Source: Haloechinothrix alba
GTDB lineage: Bacteria; Actinomycetota; Actinomycetes; Mycobacteriales; Pseudonocardiaceae
Length of the DNA stretch: 64,000 nt
Direction: 5' to 3'
NCBI RefSeq assembly: GCF_900188115.1
Contig: NZ_FZNW01000003.1
Span: 186,001 to 250,000 of the forward strand
Shown here: one piece after another, positions 23,706-32,198 of the stretch
How the letters are laid out: each line of letters starts with the position of its first letter
How positions within the stretch are numbered: the stretch's first letter is position 1
Notes under the pieces: model-generated
What the model was told of the DNA's origin: nothing
Seen by the model: only the letters and a program-made list of their open reading frames with translations
Databases searched by the model: none
Position numbers and translations under genes: made by a program

Positions 23706-24932
23706 GTGCGTGGCGAGAGCTGGCTCGACGTGCCGGACGACGCCGAGTTCGGCACGTACGTCCTGCCGTACGGGGTGTTCTCGCAAACGAAGCGGGGCGA
23801 TGCGGCGCCACGGAAGACGGGTGTCGCTGTGGGCGACAGCGTGCTGGATCTCGCTGCGGTGGCCGGGCGGCTCGGTGAGGACTTCACACCTGTTGTCGCG
23901 TCCGGGTCGCTGAACCCGCTGCTGGCCGCGGGGCGACCCGTGTGGCGTGTGGTGCGGGAACGGCTCACCGAGTGGCTGCGCGACCCGAGCTACCGCCCCG
24001 TGGTGATGGCCAACCTGATCCCGCGCGCGGACGTGCGCCTGCACCTGCCGTTCGAGCCCGCGGATTTCGTCGACTTCTACTCCAGTGAACACCACGCGCG
24101 CAGCGTCGGCCGCATGTTCGGAGCAGGCGGGGGCTCGCTACCGGCCAACTGGAAGCATCTGCCCGTCGGCTACCACGGCCGCGCCGGCACGATCGTGCCC
24201 TCCGGTACCCCCGTCGTGCGGCCGCGCGGGCAGCGCGGGCCCGGTGAAGGCGGCTCCCCCGCGTTCGGCTCCACCCGCAAGCTGGACTTCGAGGCCGAGG
24301 TGGGGTTCGTCGTCGGCGTGCCGTCCGAGCTGGGCAGGCCCGTCGGTGTCGACGACTTCGCCGAGCACGTCATCGGGGTCTGCCTGGTCAACGACTGGTC
24401 GGCGCGGGACATACAGGGCTGGGAGAACAAGCCCCTCGGCCCGTTCCTCGGCAAGTCCTTCGCCACGTCGCTGTCGCCGTGGGTCGTGCCGCTCGACGCG
24501 CTCGGCCATGCCTGGGTGGTACCGGAGGGGCCGCGCGAGGAGACGTTTCCTTACCTGCGCTGCGGGGGCGCGTGGGGCCTGGACCTGAGGCTGACTGTGC
24601 GCCTGAACGGCCATCCAGTCGCGCAGCCGCCGTTCTCGACGATGTACTGGACGGGCGCGCAACAGCTGGCGCACATGACCGTGGCAGGCGCGTCGCTGCG
24701 TACCGGGGATCTCTTCGCCTCGGGCACGGTGAGTGGCCCGGAACCCGACCAGCGCGGGTCGTTGCTCGAGCTGAGCTGGGACGGCAGCGACCCGATCCTG
24801 CTGCGCGACGGGTCGCAGCGCGGCTACCTCAACGACGGGGACGAGGTGAGTATCTCGGCGACCGCTCCGGGGCCGGGCGGGAGCCACATGGGACTCGGTG
24901 AGGTGACCGGGCGCGTGCTGTCATCGACGTAG
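23706..24932 (+). CDS. fahA: Fumarylacetoacetase
   Basis: A 408-residue enzyme hydrolysing fumarylacetoacetate to fumarate and acetoacetate, the last step of tyrosine degradation via homogentisate. The N-terminal SH3-like domain (about 1-110) is followed by the catalytic domain: DFVDFYSSEHHARSVG (catalytic His region), NWKHLPVGYHGRAGT, LDFEAEVGFVVG (metal-binding Glu pair) and CLVNDWSARDIQGWE (metal Asp). GTG 23706 has GGAGG at about 8 nt. No homogentisate dioxygenase or maleylacetoacetate isomerase gene lies within the window, so the rest of the pathway must be elsewhere. Confidence 0.95.
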   Translation: MRGESWLDVPDDAEFGTYVLPYGVFSQTKRGDAAPRKTGVAVGDSVLDLAAVAGRLGEDFTPVVASGSLNPLLAAGRPVWRVVRERLTEWLRDPSYRPVVMANLIPRADVRLHLPFEPADFVDFYSSEHHARSVGRMFGAGGGSLPANWKHLPVGYHGRAGTIVPSGTPVVRPRGQRGPGEGGSPAFGSTRKLDFEAEVGFVVGVPSELGRPVGVDDFAEHVIGVCLVNDWSARDIQGWENKPLGPFLGKSFATSLSPWVVPLDALGHAWVVPEGPREETFPYLRCGGAWGLDLRLTVRLNGHPVAQPPFSTMYWTGAQQLAHMTVAGASLRTGDLFASGTVSGPEPDQRGSLLELSWDGSDPILLRDGSQRGYLNDGDEVSISATAPGPGGSHMGLGEVTGRVLSST

Positions 24933-25034
24933 GCAGGTGCGCGCGAGCGGGGCGAGGCCTCCGGAGTTTCCCCGTGGAATATCGATGCAAATGCATTGGT
25001 TATCCCGTTGGTATCATCGAACGAGGAGGAAGCC

Positions 25035-26021
25035 ATGCCAGCCGTGACGGTAGACGACGTTCTGGTGCTGCCCAGGGTGGCCGGCCCGGATGTCTCGACG
25101 AGCGTGGAGCGCACCGTGTCCGCGGTGACAGCGGCTCCCCAGGGGTACGAGGGGGAAGGATTCCCGGTACGCAGGGCGTTCGCGGGTGTCAACCACCGCG
25201 ATCTCGACCCGTTCATTCACATGGATCAGATGGGGGAGGTCGAGTACGCGCCGGGCGAGCCCAAGGGCACCGCATGGCACCCGCACCGCGGGTTCGAGAC
25301 GGTCACCTACATGCTGGACGGACAGATCGAGCACCAGGACTCCACAGGGGGTGGCGGGCTCATCGCCGGTGGTGACACGCAGTGGATGACGGCGGGGAGC
25401 GGGTTGCTGCACATCGAGGCTCCGCCCGAGGCCGTCGTGATGTCCGGTGGCCTGTTCCACGGGGTGCAGCTGTGGGTGAACCTGCCCGCGCGGATGAAGA
25501 TGACCGACCCCCGCTACCAGGATATCGGCGGCGGTGAGGTGAAGCTGCTGACCACCGAGGACGGCGGTGCCGTGCTGCGGCTGATCGCCGGTGAGGTGGG
25601 TGGTCACACGGGTCCGGGTGTCACGCACACGCCGATCACGATGGTGCACGCCACGGTCTCGCCGGGAGCGCAGGTGCGCTTGCCGTGGCGTCCGGACTTC
25701 AACGCGCTGGTGTATGTCCTGGCCGGTTCGGGCACCGTGGGAGCGGAGCACCGTCCCGTCTCGACAGGCAACCTCGCGGTGTTCGGGGCCGGTGACGCGC
25801 TGACGGTGCGCGCCGGGACCACCCAGGAGAGCCGCAGCCCGCAGCTGGACGTTCTGGTGCTCGGCGGTCAACCCATCCGGGAGCCGATCGCCGCGTACGG
25901 GCCGTTCGTGATGAACACTCGCGACGAGCTGATCACGGCGGTCGAGGACTTCCAGGCCGGCAGGCTCGGCACGATTCCCGCCACTCCCAAGGACGGCGGG
26001 GCTCCCGGCGGGGGTCACTGA
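25035..26021 (+). CDS. Pirin family protein
   Basis: A 328-residue bicupin. The metal site of the N-terminal cupin is seen as AWHPHRGFETVTYML (two His) and SGLLHIEAPP (His and Glu); FAGVNHRDLDPFIHMDQMG is the conserved pirin lead-in. The C-terminal cupin (about 200-290, LVYVLAGSGTVGAEHRP) lacks obvious ligands. Pirins have been reported as quercetinases or redox-linked regulators. The ATG at 25035 follows GAGGAGGA. A short AT-rich stretch upstream (about 24978-25000, including ATGCAAATGCAT) is a likely promoter region. Confidence 0.92.
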   Translation: MPAVTVDDVLVLPRVAGPDVSTSVERTVSAVTAAPQGYEGEGFPVRRAFAGVNHRDLDPFIHMDQMGEVEYAPGEPKGTAWHPHRGFETVTYMLDGQIEHQDSTGGGGLIAGGDTQWMTAGSGLLHIEAPPEAVVMSGGLFHGVQLWVNLPARMKMTDPRYQDIGGGEVKLLTTEDGGAVLRLIAGEVGGHTGPGVTHTPITMVHATVSPGAQVRLPWRPDFNALVYVLAGSGTVGAEHRPVSTGNLAVFGAGDALTVRAGTTQESRSPQLDVLVLGGQPIREPIAAYGPFVMNTRDELITAVEDFQAGRLGTIPATPKDGGAPGGGH

Positions 26022-26034
26022 CGGTGAGCTCGGC

Positions 26035-26685
26035 TCACACGTCGCTGCCGGAGCGCTGGCGCAGTATGGCGTGCACCTCGTCGTCCTCGACCTGGTGGAA
26101 GTCGCGGTACCACTGGCCGACGGCGTAGAACGTCGATGGTTCGTCGAGGGTGTGCACGGCATCGGCCTCGGTCTCCACGCGCTCGCGGGCGGACGTCGAG
26201 GCCACCGGTACGGCGACGGTGATCGACAGCGGGTCGTAGTGGCGCAACGCGCGCACGGCCGCGACGGCAGTGAGGCCGGTGGCGAGGCCGTCGTCGACGA
26301 GGACGACGTCGCATCCGCGTACCTTGAGGGGACCTTCGTCGCGGTAGGCGTTCTGGCGCCTGCGGGCCTCGGCCGCCTCGGATGCGCGGCGATCGTCCAG
26401 CTGCGCGGGCTCGAGGCCGAACGCGCGCAGCGATGCCGTGTCGTACAGGTGCGCGCCGTCCGCTGTGACCGCACCGATCGCCAGTTCGGGCTGGGTAGGG
26501 GCTCCGATCTTGCGCGCGACCATCACGTCGAGTGGAGCGCCAAGGGCATCGGCCACCCCGGCGGCCACGGGCATACCGCCGCGCGCGAGTCCCAGCACGA
26601 CCGGGTCGGTCCAGTGCCGGCGCGCCAGGTCCCTGCCGAGGAGGCGTCCGGCCTCCAGGCGGTCGGCGAACCGGTGTCGTGCCAT
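26035..26685 (-). CDS. Phosphoribosyltransferase-family protein
   Basis: A 216-residue type I phosphoribosyltransferase-like protein: FADRLEAGRLLGRDLARRHW at the start, VVLGLARGGMPVAAGVADAL (PPi-loop equivalent), and the PRPP-binding signature VVLVDDGLATGLTA. This stand-alone family is often annotated as putative phosphoribosyltransferase without a defined base substrate. The ATG at 26685 (MARHRFADR) was chosen; the frame is open much further upstream but reads through the promoter region of the divergent SDR gene. It converges with the pirin gene, 13 bp apart. Confidence 0.85.
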   Translation of the reverse strand: MARHRFADRLEAGRLLGRDLARRHWTDPVVLGLARGGMPVAAGVADALGAPLDVMVARKIGAPTQPELAIGAVTADGAHLYDTASLRAFGLEPAQLDDRRASEAAEARRRQNAYRDEGPLKVRGCDVVLVDDGLATGLTAVAAVRALRHYDPLSITVAVPVASTSARERVETEADAVHTLDEPSTFYAVGQWYRDFHQVEDDEVHAILRQRSGSDV

Positions 26686-26724
26686 CACACGTCCATCATG
26701 CGCTCGAACGCGGCAGAAGACTAG

Positions 26725-26747
26725 ATAACTTACTGATAGTAAGTTAT
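26725..26747. promoter_or_regulatory. Palindromic operator candidate between the phosphoribosyltransferase and SDR genes
   Basis: ATAACTTAC (26725-26733) and GTAAGTTAT (26739-26747) are perfect 9-bp inverted arms with a 5-bp centre. The site is AT-rich in a GC-rich setting, is 38 bp from the phosphoribosyltransferase start and 50 bp from the SDR start, and probably overlaps a promoter. The symmetry fits a TetR-family dimer; no TetR gene lies next to it. Confidence 0.6.
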
Positions 26748-26797
26748 GCTGAGTCCGTTCGTGACAGCCAAACGGGGACAGGAATCGAGGCGCGGCG

Positions 26798-27619
26798 GTG
26801 AAGGACTTCTCGGGCAAGGTGGCCGTGATTACCGGGGCGGGATCAGGCATCGGCAGGGCGCTCGCCGTCGCGCTGGCCAGGCAGGGTGCTCGGCTTGCCC
26901 TGTCGGACGTCGACTCGGCGGGGGTGGCCGAGACGGCGGGGTTGTGCGAGAAGGAGGGCGCGCAGGCGCGCCACTACGTGCTCGATGTGGCCGACCGCGC
27001 GGCGGTGCAGTCCCACGCCGAGACCGTGGTCGCCGACTTCGGCCGGGTGAACCTGCTGTTCAACAACGCGGGCGTCGCCCTCACCGCGAACGTGGCGGAT
27101 ATGACCTGGGAGGACCTCGACTGGATCGTCGGCATCAACTTCTGGGGGGTCGTGCACGGGACGAAGGCGTTCCTGCCGCACCTCGTCGAGTCCGGTGACG
27201 GGCATCTGGTGAACGTCTCCAGCGTGTTCGGCATCATTGCGGTTCCCAGTCAGGGTGCGTACAACGCGACCAAGTTCGCGGTGCGCGGGTTCACCGAGGC
27301 GTTGCGCCAGGAGGTGCGGCTCGACAAGCAGCCGGTGGGGGTCAGCTGCGTGCATCCCGGCGGGATCAAGACCAACATCGCCAGGAACTCGCGAGCTGCC
27401 GAGGGGCTCAACACCGACGAGCTGACCGCCCTGTTCGAACGTGTGGCGCGTACCACACCGGATAGCGCCGCTGACCGTATCCTGCGGGGCGTGCACAAGA
27501 ACGAGGCGAAGATCCTCGTGGGCGCGGACGCCTACGCGCTCGACGGCATGGCCCGGCTGTTCGGGTCCGTCTACCAGCGCATCGTCGGTGCGGCAGCACG
27601 GCTCGGTCCCCGGAAGTAA
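26798..27619 (+). CDS. Short-chain dehydrogenase/reductase (SDR)
   Basis: A classical SDR of 273 residues: the cofactor motif is VITGAGSGIGRALA (TGxxxGxG), NNAG occurs as LLFNNAGVAL, and catalytic Ser and YxxxK are VNVSSVFGIIAVPSQGAYNATKFA. The Asp after strand 2 (LALSDVDSAG) suggests NAD(H) preference. A C-terminal extension past the fold ends GAAARLGPRK, as in many mycobacterial SDRs acting on lipids or steroids. The start is GTG with GAGG upstream. It is preceded by a palindromic operator candidate. Confidence 0.93.
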   Translation: MKDFSGKVAVITGAGSGIGRALAVALARQGARLALSDVDSAGVAETAGLCEKEGAQARHYVLDVADRAAVQSHAETVVADFGRVNLLFNNAGVALTANVADMTWEDLDWIVGINFWGVVHGTKAFLPHLVESGDGHLVNVSSVFGIIAVPSQGAYNATKFAVRGFTEALRQEVRLDKQPVGVSCVHPGGIKTNIARNSRAAEGLNTDELTALFERVARTTPDSAADRILRGVHKNEAKILVGADAYALDGMARLFGSVYQRIVGAAARLGPRK

Positions 27620-27748
27620 CGCCAGGGGTTCCCCTCCCGCGGTCCGATCGGGCCGAACCGGTCGCAGGCGGCGCTCCCGGTTGCTAATCTGTGCGCTCGG
27701 GTGCCGGCTGTCCTGGGGCAGCTCGTGATGATGGGGAGGAGCGTGTCG

Positions 27749-28207
27749 ATGTCGGATTCCGAGGAGGATCGGTCACAGGGCCGTCCGAGCGGAATGGACC
27801 AAGCCGAGGTCATGGAGAACCTCCCGATCGACAATCCCGTGCGGTCGGCGCAGGAGGCCCTGTGGCAGATGCGGGAGGCCGTGGCCCACGCAGGCGTGCC
27901 GGACATCTCCTTCGACCGCGACGGCGTCGACCACGTGATCGGCGAGCTGGAGGTGATCATCAGCGAACGGGAGCGTTCCCTGTCTCAGGCAGATTACCTT
28001 GCACGTATCCAGCCGATGGGCGACGAGTACGCCAGCGAGTGGATGGTCGAGACGGCTAATGGCGCTGGTAAGGAGTACCTGGCGTTCGCCGAGGCCGAGA
28101 TCGATAGCTTGAGAAAGTTCGTGGAGCACTTGAAGCAGGTGCGCGACGAGTACCTGGAACACGAGGAGCAGGTCGCTGACGATCTGAACCGGGGAGTTCA
28201 GGCCTGA
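27749..28207 (+). CDS. Hypothetical helical protein upstream of an ESX-type group, 152 aa
   Basis: An acidic, helical protein with coiled-coil-like periodicity: NPVRSAQEALWQMREAVAHAG, then VIGELEVIISERERSLSQADYL, and KEYLAFAEAEIDSLRKFVEHL near the C-terminus. Size and predicted helices resemble the small partners found beside actinobacterial ESX substrates, although there is no WXG motif. The ATG at 27749 has GGGGAGGA at 8 nt. Its stop codon directly abuts the start of the DUF3558 lipoprotein gene. Function not recognised. Confidence 0.75.
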   Translation: MSDSEEDRSQGRPSGMDQAEVMENLPIDNPVRSAQEALWQMREAVAHAGVPDISFDRDGVDHVIGELEVIISERERSLSQADYLARIQPMGDEYASEWMVETANGAGKEYLAFAEAEIDSLRKFVEHLKQVRDEYLEHEEQVADDLNRGVQA

Positions 28208-28849
28208 ATGGTTACATACAGAATCGCCGCGCTTGTGGCCGGGTTCGCGCTTTTGGTAGCGGGATGCACCAGTGACACAGATGGCTCTCCGGAGTCGACG
28301 GATGATGGAGACGGCCCGGGGGCGACTGGCGATCCAGATCCGGGTGGCGTCGAACTGCCGCACAGTGGAGCGCCTTCGGTGGATAACCCGATCGACCCGG
28401 AGCCATTCTTGGGTGAACCGTGTAGCGTGTTCGACGTTGATGCGCTGGAAGTGGCTGGGTTCGAGATTCTAGAAGTGACTCCAGAGCCGAAGGCACCCGT
28501 CGGTCCGACATGTCAATGGATTTTCGACCCGCGTTCGGATGGTTCGTTCAGTGGGATTTTCGGTCAGTTGGATGAGCAGGGCGTGAGTTCTGTGTACGCG
28601 CAACGTGATTCGTTGGACTTGTTCGAGGAGTTGGATCCGATCGAAGGACATCCGATCGTGGCGTATAGCCAGCATGATGGGCGCGAGAGCGGGCGCTGCT
28701 CAGTAGCGGTCGGATTGCGCGATGATTTTGCCTATGACATTGGCGTCACGGCTATCGGGGTCGATAACGAGTACAGCGCTGATCCGTGCGGTACGGCGCA
28801 CGAACTCGCAGGTCTGGCGATCGAGACGATGACCGAGGGGGAGGAATGA
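28208..28849 (+). CDS. DUF3558-family lipoprotein, 213 aa
   Basis: The signal sequence RIAALVAGFALLVAGC ends in a lipobox with Cys20, followed by an acidic linker and a DUF3558-type domain: FLGEPCSVFDVDALEVAGF, GPTCQWIF and GRCSVAVGLRDDF, with conserved paired Cys (EPC...TC and GRC...DPC). Such lipoproteins commonly precede PPE/ESX-type genes in Pseudonocardiales. Codon use is noticeably less GC-biased than neighbouring genes (for example GTATCG-, GATGAT- and TTCGAT-type codons), which may indicate rapid change or transfer. It starts immediately after the stop of the previous gene and overlaps the next gene by 4 bp. Confidence 0.85.
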   Translation: MVTYRIAALVAGFALLVAGCTSDTDGSPESTDDGDGPGATGDPDPGGVELPHSGAPSVDNPIDPEPFLGEPCSVFDVDALEVAGFEILEVTPEPKAPVGPTCQWIFDPRSDGSFSGIFGQLDEQGVSSVYAQRDSLDLFEELDPIEGHPIVAYSQHDGRESGRCSVAVGLRDDFAYDIGVTAIGVDNEYSADPCGTAHELAGLAIETMTEGEE

Positions 28850-30153
28850 CGTACGGAATGATTCCCGGTGAGGTCTGCTACAGCGGCCATGAGCTCTACG
28901 ACAAGATGCATGCCAAACCCGCGCCGACCAGCACGCTCGATGCGGCCTGCGATGCCGCGCAGAAGCTGCGTAACCAGCATCGGGACATCTCGATTCGGCT
29001 TTCCGCGCTGCGAATGGCGATGGACGAGGCCTGGCAGGGCGAGGCGTCGCAGACAGCCAAGGCAGAGATGAAGCGGTTCGAGGAGTACTCGGCGCAGGTC
29101 TCGGAGAACCTGGAACCGTCCACGATGAACTTCCAGGCGCAGAGCAATGCGTTCATCGAGGACCGCGACAGGATGGAGAAAACCTCGGACAAGCCGCCAG
29201 AGGGGGACAGTTTCAGCTTTCTGCCCGGCAGGGAGAGCGAGGACGAGAAGCGTGCCGAGTGGAACGCGGTCGCCCAGCGCAACGTGGAGATCTACCAGGG
29301 CTACACCAACACTACGCAGGCCAACACGACCCAGTTGGTGACCGAGTACCCGAAGCCGACGTTCAACTCCTCCGACGCCGAGTTCAGCCGATCCGGCAGC
29401 GCCATCGGCGGCGGAGCGGGTACGGCGCCGACCGCGTCGGGTGGTGCTGGTACGACAGTTCCGGCTGGGGCGGCGCCCGCTGGGAGCGGTGGTTCGACGA
29501 CTGCGCCGGGGGTCGGGGGGACCGGTGCCGCGGGGGCTGGTGGTGCCGGTTCCGGTGGTGCTGCTGCTGGGGGGTCGGGCACTGGTGCTGGTGGTCGGCA
29601 GGGTGGTGTGCGGTTGCCGGATGGCAGTATTCGGTATCCGGATGGCACGATCCGGCGGCCGGATGGGAGTTTGGTGCGTCCGGATGGGACGGTGATCCCG
29701 CCGAGTGGCACGAGCGCCTCGGGGCTGGGGGCAGGGCGTGCCGCTGGGGATTTCGGGCCGACCGGCTCGGGCGCTGGTGGCGCTGGGGGCATGGCCGCTG
29801 GGGGGATGGTGGCCGGCGGCATGGCTGGTGCCGGTGGTGCTGCTGGTGGGGGTCCGGGTGGTGCGGGTGCCTATAGCGGGCAGGGCCAGTTCGGGCCGAC
29901 CGGTTCGGGAGGCGCGGCCGGTGCTGCCGGGGGTCAGGCTGGTGCTGGGGGTGCCCGTCCGATGGGTGGGGGCATGATGGGTGCTGGCGGTGGTCGTGGT
30001 GGCCAGGGTGGTGGCGATGAGGAGCATGAGCGCAAGTTCGTGCAGGATGAGCAGCTGGACAGTGGGTTGCCGGTGATGCGGGATGAGCATGGGGAGAAGG
30101 AGTACGACCCGGTGACGGGGATGGTCATCATCGATGGGGTCATCGGCGAGTAG
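28846..30153 (+). CDS. PPE-like ESX-associated protein with Gly-rich tail and PDG repeats
   Basis: The 435-residue protein has an N-terminal helical domain (about 1-170, including AMDEAWQGEASQTAKAEMKR with a WxG-type turn and VSENLEPSTMNFQAQSNAF). A long Gly/Ala-rich region follows. At about 260-285 it carries four tandem heptads, PDGSIRY, PDGTIRR, PDGSLVR and PDGTVIP, which at DNA level are 21-bp units. The C-terminus is acidic (DEEHERKFVQDEQLDSGLP). The arrangement resembles the PPE-domain proteins exported by ESX systems, but no export motif YxxxD/E is confirmed. ATG 28846 overlaps the preceding stop (ATGA). It is followed 30 bp later by an EspG-type gene. Confidence 0.78.
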   Translation: MTYGMIPGEVCYSGHELYDKMHAKPAPTSTLDAACDAAQKLRNQHRDISIRLSALRMAMDEAWQGEASQTAKAEMKRFEEYSAQVSENLEPSTMNFQAQSNAFIEDRDRMEKTSDKPPEGDSFSFLPGRESEDEKRAEWNAVAQRNVEIYQGYTNTTQANTTQLVTEYPKPTFNSSDAEFSRSGSAIGGGAGTAPTASGGAGTTVPAGAAPAGSGGSTTAPGVGGTGAAGAGGAGSGGAAAGGSGTGAGGRQGGVRLPDGSIRYPDGTIRRPDGSLVRPDGTVIPPSGTSASGLGAGRAAGDFGPTGSGAGGAGGMAAGGMVAGGMAGAGGAAGGGPGGAGAYSGQGQFGPTGSGGAAGAAGGQAGAGGARPMGGGMMGAGGGRGGQGGGDEEHERKFVQDEQLDSGLPVMRDEHGEKEYDPVTGMVIIDGVIGE

Positions 30154-30183
30154 CCGCACGGGTACACGAGAGGGGGAGTGGCG

Positions 30184-30927
30184 GTGATCACGCGGCCGGT
30201 GACGATCAGCCTGGAGACCTACTCCACGCTGCTGGACAAGGAGAACCTCGGCGAGGCCCACACCACGTTGCTCGGCGGCGTCATGTGGTATCCGCCGGAT
30301 GCCGCCCGCGAGCGCGATGTGCGGGTGCTCGGTGAGCTGCGCGAGCAGGGCTTGGTGGATGGCACGCGGGTGTCCGAGGCCTTCTACGACACGCTGGTCA
30401 CCATGCAGCGCCCCACCGTCGAGTACTACACCTACTTCGGTGAGCCAGGTACGGAGCGCAGGAGCGTCCGCAGCGCCGTGCTCGGCAGGGAGGCCGTACT
30501 CGTGCACGCCGACAACCGGCGTATCGACATCGAACCCATCCCGGGCGAACAGCTCGGTGTGCGGCTGGTTTCCGCGCTCCCCGACACGCCCGCCGCGCAG
30601 ACGAAGTCCATCAACTGCGACGGGGCCGACCTGCTGGCGCTGGCGGATGGCAAGTCCCTACCGTCGGGGCCGTCGGCCAACGACGCCAAACGCATGAAAC
30701 GGTGGTTGGAGGAAGAGCGCAGTAACGCGGGGCAGCTCTTCGTCGGAGTGCGTGACCAGCAGGGCACTCGCCGGGTGAACAAGGCTCCCGTCCCGTGCTG
30801 GATCGACACCGGCTCGGGCAGGCTGCTACTCACGCCGGGTGCGAACGGGTGGTACACCCTGCGATCGGGCGACACACCGACCGTCGCCACGCAACTGTCC
30901 GAACTGGAGCAGCGACTGCGCGGCTAG
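30184..30927 (+). CDS. EspG-family ESX secretion-associated protein
   Basis: A 247-residue protein with the EspG fold: ITRPVTISLETYSTLLDKENLGEAHTTL at the start, then FYDTLVTMQRPTVEYYTYFG, ADNRRIDIEPIPGEQLGVRLVSALPDTP and a C-terminal WYTLRSGDTPTVATQLSELEQRL. EspG proteins are cytosolic chaperones that bind the tip of PE-PPE substrates before ESX export. Its position right after a PPE-like gene fits a dedicated pair. GTG 30184 is used; an in-frame GTG at 30178 is too close to the AGGGGG ribosome site. No EccC, EccB or WXG100 genes occur nearby. Confidence 0.85.
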   Translation: MITRPVTISLETYSTLLDKENLGEAHTTLLGGVMWYPPDAARERDVRVLGELREQGLVDGTRVSEAFYDTLVTMQRPTVEYYTYFGEPGTERRSVRSAVLGREAVLVHADNRRIDIEPIPGEQLGVRLVSALPDTPAAQTKSINCDGADLLALADGKSLPSGPSANDAKRMKRWLEEERSNAGQLFVGVRDQQGTRRVNKAPVPCWIDTGSGRLLLTPGANGWYTLRSGDTPTVATQLSELEQRLRG

Positions 30928-30973
30928 CCTACCTCCGCGCCGCAGGTCCTGCCCCGAACCGTGTACGGAAGGT

Positions 30974-32005
30974 TCACCACGCGTGCGGAGAGCCGGGCGG
31001 GCCCGCGTCGGGCGGGGCCATGCCCGCAGCGCGAGCCAGCTCGAGGGCCAAGCCCTCCGTGCGGATCCTGCGGTCGATGTAGACAAGGGCCGTTACCGTG
31101 ACGGCGAACGGGTACGCGACTGAGGCGGCGAGGACCTCGCCGACCGTGGTCAGGATGATCTGCTCGTTCGTGGTCGTCGAAGCCGGGTCGACGCTGCCGC
31201 CCGCCATGATCCCGAACGGCAGCGTCACAACGAGGTTGATGACGACGGTGATCACTACGACCAGTGCCATGATCCCGAAGATCCGCCACCACGAGTTGAG
31301 CACCAGATCCCAGGAGCGGCGCATCGCGTGCAGAACCGAGGAGCGCTCCAGCACCAGGGCGGGAGCGGCCAGGGCGAGCACTATCGCCGCCCAGATCCCC
31401 GGGATGAGGAACAGCATGGCGCCGGCGAACACGATGACCCCTACCAGGAATGTGACGCCGAGAAGAGGGATCAGACGGGGCCTGAGGTCCTCCCACGCCT
31501 CCGCGAAGCCGACGGTCCGGCCGAGCACGGCCTTCCCGACAACGATCGTGGCCAGACCGGTCACGAACAACTGCGCCAACATCATGAACCCGAGCGAGAC
31601 CCCGTTCACGGCCAGGTTGTCGAGCATCAGGCCCGCCAGCTGCTCGTCGGTGGCCTCGCCGGTACCGGCCGTCGCGGTCAGCTCCTGAATACGCGGCCAG
31701 ACCAGCGCCAGCGCCAGCAGCTGCCCGATACCAACGACAACGAACGCCGCGCCGAACAGCATGGCCGCGTGCGAGCGAAGGGTGGCCAGCGCGCCACCGA
31801 GGATGTCGCCGAGCCCGAGTGGTCGTAGCGGGATCACGCCAGGCTGGAAGCTTCCCAGGTCGGGCCAGCCGCCACCACCCAGCGGCGCGCTGCTCTCCGG
31901 CGGCAACGGCGCCACCCCCGGGTATTCGGAGGAGTACCGGTTCTCCTCGCCCGGCTGCCGCTCCTCGTTCGGATCGGGGTCGGGCCTGTCGCGCGCGTCG
32001 CTCAT
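30974..32005 (-). CDS. Multi-pass membrane protein, 343 aa (GDPD membrane-domain/YciC-like)
   Basis: The N-terminal ~60 residues are polar and Pro-rich (about 10-50). Five to six transmembrane segments follow: AAMLFGAAFVVVGIGQLLAL, GFMMLAQLFVTGLATIVV, LLGVTFLVGVIVFAGAML, LIPGIWAAIVLALAAPALVL, IFGIMALVVVITVVINLVV and a C-terminal AVTVTALVYIDRRIR. The central motif (RPLGLGDILGGALATLRSH) is typical of the membrane domain found with glycerophosphodiesterases in actinomycetes; here there is no enzyme domain. It is convergent with the EspG gene. Function unknown. Confidence 0.8.
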   Translation of the reverse strand: MSDARDRPDPDPNEERQPGEENRYSSEYPGVAPLPPESSAPLGGGGWPDLGSFQPGVIPLRPLGLGDILGGALATLRSHAAMLFGAAFVVVGIGQLLALALVWPRIQELTATAGTGEATDEQLAGLMLDNLAVNGVSLGFMMLAQLFVTGLATIVVGKAVLGRTVGFAEAWEDLRPRLIPLLGVTFLVGVIVFAGAMLFLIPGIWAAIVLALAAPALVLERSSVLHAMRRSWDLVLNSWWRIFGIMALVVVITVVINLVVTLPFGIMAGGSVDPASTTTNEQIILTTVGEVLAASVAYPFAVTVTALVYIDRRIRTEGLALELARAAGMAPPDAGPPGSPHAW

Positions 32006-32144
32006 TACTACCTACTCGCCGTGTTCGAGCTGTCCAAAGGTGCCTCGCGGGTGTACAGGTCACTCTAGCCGATGGCGTCGCCGGCCCGGGTGGTCGAGGG
32101 AGCGGGGTGGCGGGAGTGAGATGGACCCCCGCACCCACTGCAGC

Positions 32145-32163
32145 AATGACAATCATTTCCATT
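32145..32163. promoter_or_regulatory. Zur/Fur-type box upstream of the NAS-like operon
   Basis: The sequence AATGACAAT-C-ATTTCCATT is a 9-1-9 inverted repeat. Each arm differs from the actinobacterial Zur-type consensus arm (AATGAAAAT/ATTTTCATT) by one base. It ends 35 bp before the GTG start at 32199, next to TAGTAT (32164-32169), a possible -10. Zinc-dependent repression is inferred from the box and from the gene type; Fur and Zur boxes share this core, so the metal is not certain. Confidence 0.7.
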
Positions 32164-32198
32164 AGTATCTCGGTGCGAGGCTGGGAGGAGATGATCGA

